Part shown: positions 1-6,394 of the stretch, in pieces
Layout of the letters: every line of letters starts with the position of its first letter
How positions within the stretch are numbered: the stretch's first letter is position 1
NCBI GenBank assembly: GCA_913064925.1
Contig: CAJYBN010000104.1
Location: 1-9,584, forward strand
Direction of reading: 5' to 3'
DNA length: 9,584 nucleotides
Origin: an uncultured Peptococcaceae bacterium
Lineage (GTDB): Bacteria > Bacillota > Desulfotomaculia > Desulfotomaculales > Desulfallaceae
Notes under the pieces: model-generated
Seen by the model: the letters and a program-made list of their open reading frames with translations, nothing else
Databases searched by the model: none
What the model was told of the DNA's origin: nothing
Program-made: the position numbers and the translations under genes

Positions 1-11
1 CATAATGCCGG

Positions 12-56
12 GGGAGGTTCCAACTCAATAAGTTAATAAGTTAAGTGCCTGGCACC
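12..56 (+). repeat. 45-bp dispersed repeat, copy 1
   Basis: This 45-base segment is identical, base for base, to 7183-7227. It begins GGGAGGTTCC, contains a tandem 8-mer (AATAAGTT at 27-34 and 35-42) and ends in the near-palindrome GTGCCTGGCAC followed by C. It lies directly beyond the hepT stop codon (59-61), so on the minus strand it forms the start of the hepT 3' region. Read on the minus strand it holds several TAA and TGA triplets. Its palindromic end and intergenic placement resemble REP-type elements mobilised by Y1 (RAYT) transposases, but no transposase is visible here, so that link is inference. Confidence 0.9.
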
Positions 57-58
57 AT

Positions 59-469
59 CTACACCATATTGTTGATCAGATCTTCCATTTTACCCCATTC
101 CAGTTCGTACCCATACAGGTTACGAAAGCGATGTCTGAAGCTCAGGTACTGTTGTAGCTGTGCCGCCAATTCCGCATCAATGACCGCCGGCCTCTTAACC
201 GGAATATCCAGGATCATTTGCTCCAGGAGTTGCCTGTGCCAGCCCTCGCCTTTGGGCACCGCTTGATCTATCTCCCGGGCTATATTGATAAATATTTTCT
301 CAATTCCGGAGTAAAAGTCGTGCAAAATAGAAGCGCACGCCCTAACCCGCACGCTGTCAACCTTAAGTTCACGCATCCTGGTTATTGTTTTCAGTTCCAC
401 CACCAGTTTCTCCAGGTTTAAAAGTTCCTTGCGTACCCGGACTTCCAGCAAAATCAGGTTGGGAGTCAT
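59..469 (-). CDS. hepT: HepT-like HEPN ribonuclease toxin of an MntA-HepT system
   Basis: This 136-residue all-helical protein matches the HepT-like HEPN family, whose members are RNA-cleaving toxins silenced by a partner nucleotidyltransferase that adds AMP to a tyrosine in the RX4HXY motif. The motif is at residues 112-119 (RHRFRNLY): R112 and Y119 are in place, but residue 117 is Asn instead of the usual His. I recall similar RX4N variants in some HepT-like branches, so the protein may still be a genuine family member with altered or lost RNase activity. The start ATG (469) overlaps the mntA stop by four bases (ATGA). An AAGGA site lies 8 bases upstream, inside mntA, so translation is probably coupled. 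The gene ends two bases from the 45-bp repeat. Family assignment is strong; activity is uncertain because of N117. Confidence 0.9.
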   Translation of the reverse strand: MTPNLILLEVRVRKELLNLEKLVVELKTITRMRELKVDSVRVRACASILHDFYSGIEKIFINIAREIDQAVPKGEGWHRQLLEQMILDIPVKRPAVIDAELAAQLQQYLSFRHRFRNLYGYELEWGKMEDLINNMV

Positions 470-831
470 AATTCCATTCCTTCTTTCAAAATGTATTCCC
501 GCACTTCCGGATCGATCTTCTCCAGTTCCACCAGGTCGAAATCAAAGGGCGCCAGAATATCCATCACTTCGGAATATAACTTCCAGAAATTTACACGGCT
601 ATCCAAACCGGCAACGGCGATATCGATGTCAGAATGTTCCATAAATCTTTCTTTTTGAAGCAGTGAACCAAAAAGAACAACCTTACAGCCATAGTTTTGT
701 TTCAGGTGACCGGCCGCTCGCCTGACCTGCTCCATGGCCCGCCGGTAACGACGGGCCAGTTGTTGTTCCTTTTGATGTTTATGTTTCAGCCAACCTGACC
801 GGTATTTGGAAAGCTGTTCCGGCGTCGGCAT
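466..831 (-). CDS. mntA: MntA-like minimal nucleotidyltransferase antitoxin
   Basis: This 121-residue protein has a helical N-terminal extension (1-48) followed by a minimal nucleotidyltransferase fold. The signature GSxxxxxxxxxxxDxD uses G55-S56 and D68/D70, with eleven residues between GS and the first Asp rather than the common ten. D99 in FDFDLVEL is the likely third metal ligand. In characterised pairs MntA AMPylates HepT on the motif tyrosine and so neutralises it. The ATG at 831 is preceded by an AAGGGGAAG site (842-850), and a good promoter lies at 892-921. It is the first gene of a two-gene operon with hepT (4-base overlap). All three catalytic acids appear present, so the enzyme is probably active. 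The Lys/Arg-rich N-terminal 30 residues are longer than the bare domain needs. Confidence 0.92.
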   Translation of the reverse strand: MPTPEQLSKYRSGWLKHKHQKEQQLARRYRRAMEQVRRAAGHLKQNYGCKVVLFGSLLQKERFMEHSDIDIAVAGLDSRVNFWKLYSEVMDILAPFDFDLVELEKIDPEVREYILKEGMEL

Positions 832-891
832 AACGGCAGCACTTCCCCTTTATTTTATCTTGCCGGGTTCAGGAGTTTCCCGGTTTGTTCC

Positions 892-921
892 ATTTTATTA
901 TTAACACTGTTTAGCAGTCAA
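892..921 (-). promoter_or_regulatory. SigA-type promoter for mntA-hepT
   Basis: Read on the minus strand, TTGACT (plus 916-921) and TAAAAT (plus 892-897) are separated by 18 bases. Each differs by one base from the -35 and -10 consensus. Transcription would start near 885, giving a leader of about 54 bases. The spacer holds a short inverted repeat, ACTG-N5-CAGT, and the leader holds CCGGG/CCCGG arms at 863-867 and 879-883. Either could be an operator for autoregulation, which is common in TA operons, but that is inference. Confidence 0.6.
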
Positions 922-978
922 ATAATTCCGCGCCATCCACGTCGATGGCTAAATTGCTACCAATGATCCAATAGCCGG

Positions 979-1007
979 TTGTACCTGATTACAGAAAATA
1001 GTACAAT
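979..1007 (+). promoter_or_regulatory. Promoter with embedded inverted repeat, upstream of the ST7-like gene
   Basis: TTGTAC (979-984) and TACAAT (1002-1007) are 17 bases apart. The -10 matches five of six consensus bases; the -35 matches only three. TTGTAC (979-984) and GTACAA (1001-1006) are exact inverted repeats spanning both promoter elements, so the site could also be an operator. Transcription would start near 1014, about 40 bases before the ATG at 1053. A further inverted repeat, GCCATC-N6-GATGGC, lies at 932-949 between the two divergent promoters. Confidence 0.5.
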
Positions 1008-1052
1008 ACATGGGAAGAATTTAAAACACCACGCTCAAAGGAGCTACCGGCA

Positions 1053-2552
1053 ATGACAATGTACAGGCGATACCGTTCCGAACACTCAAACCAGCTCCAC
1101 CAGTTGCTGGTTTCCGTATCCAGGCATTTTTATGTACGCAAAGACGGGCTGCTCAGATACCAGGAAAAACCCATGGACGCCAACATCAACACCTGCCGGA
1201 AGTCCTCCCGGGAGCACCTGGTATATTACATCATGCGGGACCATTTCAGCGGCAATTTTGTGTTCCGTCTCGCCACCTCGAAGTCGCTGTTGCCCCTGGC
1301 CGATTTTTTGTACCTGGCCTGGAGCAAAGAAAGCGAAGAAAAACATTTCTGGGGCCTGCCGGATATTGTTTTCGTCCCCAGGACCATTTCTACGCCCGGC
1401 TTGCTGGAAGGGCTTAAAAAACTGGGCGTCGAACCCGTCAATCCCCCCAGCGGGTTCGCCTCGGGCGTGCGCATCATAAGGGACCTGGAGCAATATATCC
1501 ACTATGTTCTGGGAGACATAATAGATCGCCGCGTGGAAAATATATCTTCCTACAAAGACAACATCTATAAATACCTGCTGGACCTGCCCCTCGGGGAGGA
1601 AAGCAAGGTCGCCAGGTGGAAAAACAACCTTCCGCCGGGACACCCCAAGGAACCGCCCGGCTATGAAGCGTTTGTCCGTTGTTTCAGCCCGGCGGCGGAA
1701 AAAGAAAAGGAACTGCCGCTGACGGGCCCCGCGAACAAAAAATCCCAAACAGGGCCGGCTGCCAAAGCCCCCGGTGTTTTGGATGCTCCCCTCACCACAT
1801 CAAAATTCTCGGTAGAGAAGCTGCACCGGGCTCAGGATCTGGTGTATGAGGCCTGGGTGACGGTCGACAGGCAAAGGCGCATTGATCTTGCCATGCGAGC
1901 CCTGAAAATAGCTCCCTATTGCGCCGACGCTTATAATTTGCTGGCCGGGGAAAGCAGGGACCGGCAGGAGAAATTGAGGCTGTATGAGAAGGCAGCCCGG
2001 GCGGGAAAATTCGCCCTGGGGGATTTGTATTTCCAGCGTAACACCGGCCATTTCTGGGGGCTGCTGGAAACCAGGCCCTATATGCGCGCTTTAATGGGCC
2101 TGGCCGAATGCCTGTGGGAAACGGGCCAAAGGCGAGAGGCCATTGAGACCGCCCGGGAAATGCTGCGGCTCAACCCCAATGACAACCAGGGGGTGCGCTA
2201 TATCCTGGCCTCCTGGCTGTTGACGGAAAACCGGAACGAAGAGTGCCGCCGGCTTTTGGCGGATTACGAAGACGATATCGCCTGTTTCCTCATTTACAGC
2301 AAAGCGCTGCTGGCCTTCCGTACCCGAGGGGCCGGCGGCGAGGCCGATGAATATCTCCAGGAAGCGGTGCGGCGAAACAAATACGTGCCGCCATACCTGC
2401 TCGGTCAAAAGCGGGTACCGTTCCAGCTGCCGGATTACTACGGCCTTGGTGACGAAAGGGAAGCGGTTATCTATGCCCACGACGGGCGGGAAGCCTGGCG
2501 CAACACGCCCGGGGCGCTGGAGTGGCTGGAGCGGGCGCTGCAGGACAATTGA
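1053..2552 (+). CDS. ST7-like TPR protein with integrase-fold-like N-terminal domain
   Basis: This 499-residue protein has no signal peptide or membrane segment and is presumably cytoplasmic. Residues about 255-495 form a helical repeat region with the wording I associate with the bacterial ST7-like TPR family: AMRALKIAP (281-288), GHFWGLLETRPYMRA (342-356), REMLRLNPNDNQGVRY (368-383) and a C-terminal NTPGALEWLERAL. Residues about 35-160 read like the rve/DDE integrase core: PMDANIN at 40-46, a hydrophobic strand ending DHFSG (63-67), FWGLPDIVF (99-107), then LGVEPV and PPSGFASG. The second catalytic Asp of the DNG motif is replaced (VPRTIS) and the Glu position is not acidic, so this domain would be catalytically dead. 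Residues about 205-255 are a Pro/Lys/Ala-rich linker. The ATG at 1053 has AAAGGAG (1037-1043) nine bases upstream. The gene stands alone, and its function is unknown. The TPR call is firm; the integrase resemblance is my reading of spacing and motifs. Confidence 0.88.
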   Translation: MTMYRRYRSEHSNQLHQLLVSVSRHFYVRKDGLLRYQEKPMDANINTCRKSSREHLVYYIMRDHFSGNFVFRLATSKSLLPLADFLYLAWSKESEEKHFWGLPDIVFVPRTISTPGLLEGLKKLGVEPVNPPSGFASGVRIIRDLEQYIHYVLGDIIDRRVENISSYKDNIYKYLLDLPLGEESKVARWKNNLPPGHPKEPPGYEAFVRCFSPAAEKEKELPLTGPANKKSQTGPAAKAPGVLDAPLTTSKFSVEKLHRAQDLVYEAWVTVDRQRRIDLAMRALKIAPYCADAYNLLAGESRDRQEKLRLYEKAARAGKFALGDLYFQRNTGHFWGLLETRPYMRALMGLAECLWETGQRREAIETAREMLRLNPNDNQGVRYILASWLLTENRNEECRRLLADYEDDIACFLIYSKALLAFRTRGAGGEADEYLQEAVRRNKYVPPYLLGQKRVPFQLPDYYGLGDEREAVIYAHDGREAWRNTPGALEWLERALQDN

Positions 2553-2615
2553 GGAAGGGGCATCTTCTGAAAATCCATCCTGGGATCGCACCAGACTCTC
2601 ACGGGAACTGTGCCT

Positions 2616-2633
2616 GTTTGAGTATTCTCAAAC
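2616..2633. other. Perfect 7-bp hairpin downstream of the ST7-like gene
   Basis: GTTTGAG (2616-2622) and CTCAAAC (2627-2633) pair perfectly around a TATT loop, 63 bases after the stop codon. No T-run follows, so it is not a classical intrinsic terminator. It could protect the mRNA 3' end. No gene is seen in 2553-2707. Confidence 0.4.
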
Positions 2634-2663
2634 CTTCTACCGGAAAATGTATTAAATTATAAT

Positions 2664-2692
2664 ATGCCTTGGCATCTATTTTTATTTTTTAT
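2664..2692. terminator. Weak terminator candidate between convergent genes
   Basis: ATGCC (2664-2668) and GGCAT (2671-2675) form a short stem with a tight loop, followed on the plus strand by a T-rich stretch (2676-2692). The stem is weak, but the position between two convergent genes and the T-tract fit termination of the ST7-like transcript. Confidence 0.35.
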
Positions 2693-2707
2693 TAAAAGAA
2701 ACATCAT

Positions 2708-2736
2708 GGAGGTTGATAAGTTAACTGCCCGGCACC
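2708..2736 (+). repeat. Degenerate copy 3 of the dispersed repeat, overlapping the protease stop
   Basis: GGAGGTT (2708-2714) followed by GATAAGTTAACTGCCCGGCACC (2715-2736) matches the 45-bp repeat with a 16-base internal deletion. There are three mismatches in the last 22 bases, and the orientation is the same. The deletion removes one of the two AATAAGTT units. On the minus strand this copy supplies the last codons and the TAA stop of the S8 protease gene. Confidence 0.7.
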
Positions 2737-5669
2737 GTGGTAAACTTGGTCACTACACCTTCCTTTAACCGGGAGCCGCCGACCCCCCTTATGGACGGTT
2801 CCACCACCACCCAGTATTGCTGGCCCGGTTCCAGCAATTGCCCGGGCACCAATTTAAAGGTCACCTCGTCCTGTTGTACTATCTCCACGGGCACGGGTAC
2901 CGCCCCGGCATAACGGTAAAGTTTCAGGCTCTCCCCCGTAGCAGTGGCCGGGTCCACCGCCGCGGAAAACACCACGGTGAAAACGTGATCCAGCGGGGTG
3001 TCCGCGCGCACGGGCCCCAGTACCCGGTAGTCCCCGTAAAGGTACTCCAGGCTATCCACCGGGTACTGCAGGGCAAGGGTAACAGCATTTTCCTGGGTAT
3101 ACTGCAGGCCGGGCGGGTCAAATGCCAGTTTCACCTGGTAACTGCCGGGCTCCAGGTCTGCATCCGTGATGAATTCAAACGCCCCAAACCCCACCTGCTG
3201 CTGCTGCATAACCGCTCCGTTGGCGTTAACCAGCTGCAGGCTGGGCAGCACCGGTTCGGTGGCGGGCAGCACTTTACACCCTTCCCGGTCGCCGTCATCC
3301 TGTTCCACGGGCGCGTCGCGCCCCGGCTCAATAACCCTGGTGCCGTGGTCGGCGCACCTGGTAACTTCCAGGTTGGTCGACCATAACCGGTTGCCGTGCT
3401 CGTCCTTGATGGTAACGGTGCCACCCAGCTTTTCCCCGGCCGGCACGGTATCGCTGTCCAAAGACAGGCTTCCCGCCAGGGTATAGCCGAGTTGCACGCC
3501 GGACGGCTGCTCTAGATTTAGGTCCCGTGCAAAAACGTACCTCTGTGCCTGCTGGCCGTCGGCATATATATACCGGTCCAAAAGCAAAGTGTAATCGCCC
3601 GCCAGCAGCTTTAAACCATCCACCATATCCATATTGAAATCCCACGTGTAATAACCCGCCAGCTCAGCCGGCACCGGCATGGCGTAAGGCGTTTCCCTGT
3701 AAAAGTCGTAGTCCACCGCCAACGTGATTATTTCTTCTTCCGTTACGGAAAAACTCGTGTCACCGTTCACTGCCAGGCGATCAAACAAGTAATAACCTTC
3801 ACCGGGATCCACGATTTGGAGGTAATAATCCCCCTGCTCCACGGGCACATGGCCGCCCGTATAAAAAGTGCCCATGTAGAAGTAACCCACCGGTTTGCCG
3901 TTAAACAGGGGAAAAAGATAAAGGTCCTTATCACTGGCCAGGTTGGCAGAAACCCGGTAATCAAGTACCATTAAAGCGACGCTTTGCGGCTTAAAGCTGT
4001 AGTCGCCGGGCCCGTCAATTTGCTTCATGTACAGGGGTACCTGCGCATCGGTCTCGTGATAAACCAGTGCCAAGTACGGCCCTTCCCCCGCGCCCGTTTC
4101 AAATTGTACCAGCCCGGTGGAGCCGGTTTTCTTACTTTCTATGAACCCCAGGCCCCCACCCGCAATGCTTAACAGGTAAACAGTAGCCCCGGCAGAAGGG
4201 TGGCCGTTCATGTCGTAAACCTGGATGGATATGCCAGGCACGGGTACAGCCACCACGAACACCAGCCGGTCCTCGTCCAAAATTGTGCCACCACTGTCAA
4301 CCAATGAAACGCTTAAAGTATGCTCGCCCTCATCCAGCCCGGCGATGTCCAGCTCAACGCTCGTCTCTCCCTGCGCGGCGGCTTTTTCTGCAAATAGCTG
4401 CCCGTCAACGTTAAAATTAATACTACCTGTGAAACTGCCCGATACGCTGCATCTTACCTGTAGTGTTCCATAATGCTCGGTATACGGCCCGGGGCTAACG
4501 ATATCAACTCTGGCTAATTTATCAGTTAAATAATTTTCAAAGTTAATGATGCCGTATCCGTAATAAATGTCTCGGCCTTTGTCGCCCACGTCATCGACGT
4601 ACACGGCAAACAGGTTTTCCACCTGCTGCACGTCCATGCCGGCGTCGTGTACCCGCAGCAGGGCCGCTATCCCGGAGGCAAAGGGCGCTGCCATGGAAGT
4701 ACCGTTGTAGGCAATATAACCGTCGGGTGTACCATCCGTATCGGCGTGCGGGGGCACGCTGGAAACAATGCCCTTGCCCGGCGCAGACACGTCCACCACC
4801 GCACCGAAGTTGGAAAAATCAGTGATGGTGTCGTAGCGATTCACCGCCGAAACGGTAAGACATTGCTCTATATTGGCCGGTGAGAAATTGCCGGCGTTGG
4901 AGGCCTCGTTACCGGCAGCGGCCACCACCACCACACCTTGGTCAACGGCGTAGCGCACGGCTTCTTCCAGCACCGGCGAACTGCCCGGCCCGCCCAGGCT
5001 CAAGTTAATCACATCGGCCCCGCGATCCACGGCATAATAAATGCCGTCCGCTATGGCCGAATCGTAACCGCTGCCCTCGGCATTTAACACCTTAACGGGC
5101 AGTACGCGCACGGGCTGTTGGCCCGCCACCATGGCGATTATACCCGCCACATGGGTGCCGTGCCCCAACATATTGTCGTCATCGGCATCCCAGTCATTGT
5201 TGACAAAGTCGTAACCCGCCAGTACCTTGCCGCTCAGCAGCTCGTGCCCGGCGTACACCCCGGTATCAATTACCGCCACCACGGCGACATTATTCCCCGC
5301 CAGGCGCCGGCTTAACTCATCCGCGCCGACCCTGGCCACTCCCCAGTTCACCGGCACGTCATCAACCGCCGGCAGGGCGCATGCGTACCTTTTATAATCG
5401 GGCTGGACATACTCCACGTCCGGCCGGCCGCGGTAAGCCTTCATGGCCTGCTCAATATTCTCACCTTTTTTCACCGGAATGGAGTAAGCCCGGCGCATGC
5501 CCTTTATGGCCCGCGCATGCAAGCCCGCCGCCTGGAACTGGTGGCCGGACTTGAACTTTACAATTATCCGGTCGGTAGCAGCAGCCGGTTGCTGTTTTTC
5601 CGCCGCCCCCGCCGCGCCGCAGCAAATAAATAGAATAAAAAGAGCTAGTAAAATTAATGCTTTTTTCAT
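2721..5669 (-). CDS. Secreted subtilisin-like (S8) serine protease with beta-rich tail
   Basis: This is a 982-residue extracellular endopeptidase precursor. Residues 1-23 are a signal peptide (MKKALILLALFILF core, Ala-rich cleavage site). Residues about 33-93 are an I9-type inhibitory propeptide. The S8 domain follows with all catalytic residues: D135 (VIDTG), H170 (GHGTHVAG), oxyanion N254 (AAGNEA) and S325 (NGTSMAAP). The tail has an Ig-like segment (about 385-475), a carboxypeptidase-regulatory-like segment (about 479-540), about 340 unrecognised beta-rich residues, and a Big_5/SbsA Ig-like domain (about 881-978). No SLH or sortase anchor is seen, so it is probably released or held by tail contacts. 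I chose the ATG at 5669 over the GTG at 5681: AGGTG lies 9 bases before the ATG, and the GTG is part of that site, with no ribosome site of its own. The last residues (VPGS) come from the repeat at 2708-2736. A possible promoter is TTGCTT/TATAAA (plus 5715-5720/5694-5699), with a short 15-base spacer. The gene stands alone. Confidence 0.95.
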   Translation of the reverse strand: MKKALILLALFILFICCGAAGAAEKQQPAAATDRIIVKFKSGHQFQAAGLHARAIKGMRRAYSIPVKKGENIEQAMKAYRGRPDVEYVQPDYKRYACALPAVDDVPVNWGVARVGADELSRRLAGNNVAVVAVIDTGVYAGHELLSGKVLAGYDFVNNDWDADDDNMLGHGTHVAGIIAMVAGQQPVRVLPVKVLNAEGSGYDSAIADGIYYAVDRGADVINLSLGGPGSSPVLEEAVRYAVDQGVVVVAAAGNEASNAGNFSPANIEQCLTVSAVNRYDTITDFSNFGAVVDVSAPGKGIVSSVPPHADTDGTPDGYIAYNGTSMAAPFASGIAALLRVHDAGMDVQQVENLFAVYVDDVGDKGRDIYYGYGIINFENYLTDKLARVDIVSPGPYTEHYGTLQVRCSVSGSFTGSINFNVDGQLFAEKAAAQGETSVELDIAGLDEGEHTLSVSLVDSGGTILDEDRLVFVVAVPVPGISIQVYDMNGHPSAGATVYLLSIAGGGLGFIESKKTGSTGLVQFETGAGEGPYLALVYHETDAQVPLYMKQIDGPGDYSFKPQSVALMVLDYRVSANLASDKDLYLFPLFNGKPVGYFYMGTFYTGGHVPVEQGDYYLQIVDPGEGYYLFDRLAVNGDTSFSVTEEEIITLAVDYDFYRETPYAMPVPAELAGYYTWDFNMDMVDGLKLLAGDYTLLLDRYIYADGQQAQRYVFARDLNLEQPSGVQLGYTLAGSLSLDSDTVPAGEKLGGTVTIKDEHGNRLWSTNLEVTRCADHGTRVIEPGRDAPVEQDDGDREGCKVLPATEPVLPSLQLVNANGAVMQQQQVGFGAFEFITDADLEPGSYQVKLAFDPPGLQYTQENAVTLALQYPVDSLEYLYGDYRVLGPVRADTPLDHVFTVVFSAAVDPATATGESLKLYRYAGAVPVPVEIVQQDEVTFKLVPGQLLEPGQQYWVVVEPSIRGVGGSRLKEGVVTKFTTVPGS

Positions 5670-5681
5670 GTTCCTGGTCAC

Positions 5682-6118
5682 CTAATTTTAAACTTTATAA
5701 TTGTTTTCTATAATAAGCAACTTTTTCCTACCAGTTCCACTGCGCAGCTTGGAAATAATTAAGGGTTGCGGTGAGATACCATGCCCGCCGGCATGGTCGG
5801 AAATTTTGCAGGGTCCTGCACGGCGCTGAAAAGCTTAAAGGCCGGGGGTCGTTACTAACCAAGAGCTCCGGGCGCCTTGGGACCTGGAGTTTCTTTCGCA
5901 ACTGCCGCTCCATGAATTCCCCATGGAACGCAGAAAAGCCCAAGGGAGTGCTCTCCCCCTTTTGTTTCGGTTTCGGGAGGCGAAACTGATACATTCTAGC
6001 GCGGGCATGTGATATAAAGAAGCCTGCAAAATGTGACGGAGAATAGGGCCGGCCCCGGTAGCCGGCGGGGAAAAAGAAACCCCCGCCGGCGCGGGACGGG
6101 AGAGGTTTCAATTGCGCT
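5682..6118. other. Gene-free, hairpin-dense region; possible structured RNA
   Basis: No reading frame here looks coding. Exact inverted repeats are crowded: ACCATGCC/GGCATGGT at 5778-5797, TGCAGG/CCTGCA at 5807-5820, TCCATG/CATGGA at 5909-5927, GGGAG/CTCCC at 5945-5958 followed by CCCTTTTG, GTTTCG/CGAAAC at 5970-5986, and a perfect 10-bp stem GCCGGCGGGG/CCCCGCCGGC at 6061-6090. The 9-mer CCCGCCGGC occurs in both the first and last hairpins. The region lies between the antitoxin gene and the protease, both on the minus strand, so it could be a leader, a 3' structure or a separate small RNA. I recognise no known riboswitch, tmRNA, RNase P or 6S signature. The strand is undecided. Confidence 0.35.
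6061..6090. other. Strong 10-bp GC hairpin downstream of the antitoxin gene
   Basis: GCCGGCGGGG (6061-6070) pairs perfectly with CCCCGCCGGC (6081-6090) across a 10-base A-rich loop (plus strand). It begins 28 bases after the antitoxin stop codon on the minus strand. The loop is TTTCTTTTT-like on that strand, and no T-tract follows on either strand. It may stabilise or end the antitoxin mRNA, but it is not a standard intrinsic terminator. Confidence 0.5.
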
Positions 6119-6394
6119 TTAACCCTTTAACGTGATGGGGGACTGACTCCTTTTAAGAGGAAACGATTTTACAGGAACTGAAATTATCTTATCTACAAAC
6201 GATTTATCCCGGGCCATTTGCTCCAATGCCTTAGCAACTTGAGCAGTGAAATATTTCTCTCCACATTGCCTGCAAACCCCGGCGGGAACATTCTCAAAAA
6301 TGGTTAGATTTTCTCCAATACGATAATCTACTTTAACCTTTTTTTCAATAACCTTGCCACCGCAAAAAGAACAATCCGCATATTCGTGCTTCAT
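6119..6394 (-). CDS. YgiT/MqsA-type zinc-finger antitoxin
   Basis: This 91-residue protein begins MKHEYADCSFCGG. The two CxxC pairs (C8/C11 and C41/C44) flank a beta-rich segment ending NVPAGVCRQCGEKYF, the hallmark of the YgiT-type zinc-finger domain that forms the N-terminal half of MqsA-like antitoxins. There is no C-terminal HTH; residues 45-70 are a helix and the last 20 are Ser/Lys/Pro-rich, as in short stand-alone versions that accompany DUF4258 proteins. The ATG at 6394 has a strong GGAGGGG site (plus 6401-6407) six bases away. It overlaps the stop of the upstream DUF4258 remnant as TAATG, so the pair was once translationally coupled. An upstream in-frame extension to 6547 exists but only reads across the toxin gene in the wrong frame, so I reject it. 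The gene looks intact although its toxin is dead. Confidence 0.88.
   Translation of the reverse strand: MKHEYADCSFCGGKVIEKKVKVDYRIGENLTIFENVPAGVCRQCGEKYFTAQVAKALEQMARDKSFVDKIISVPVKSFPLKRSQSPITLKG

Noticed and set aside
5728..6111. A 127-codon minus-strand frame in the hairpin-rich region
   Set aside because: No ribosome site or recognisable domain, and its sequence overlaps several perfect hairpins. It could be reconsidered if homologues with protein-level conservation are found.
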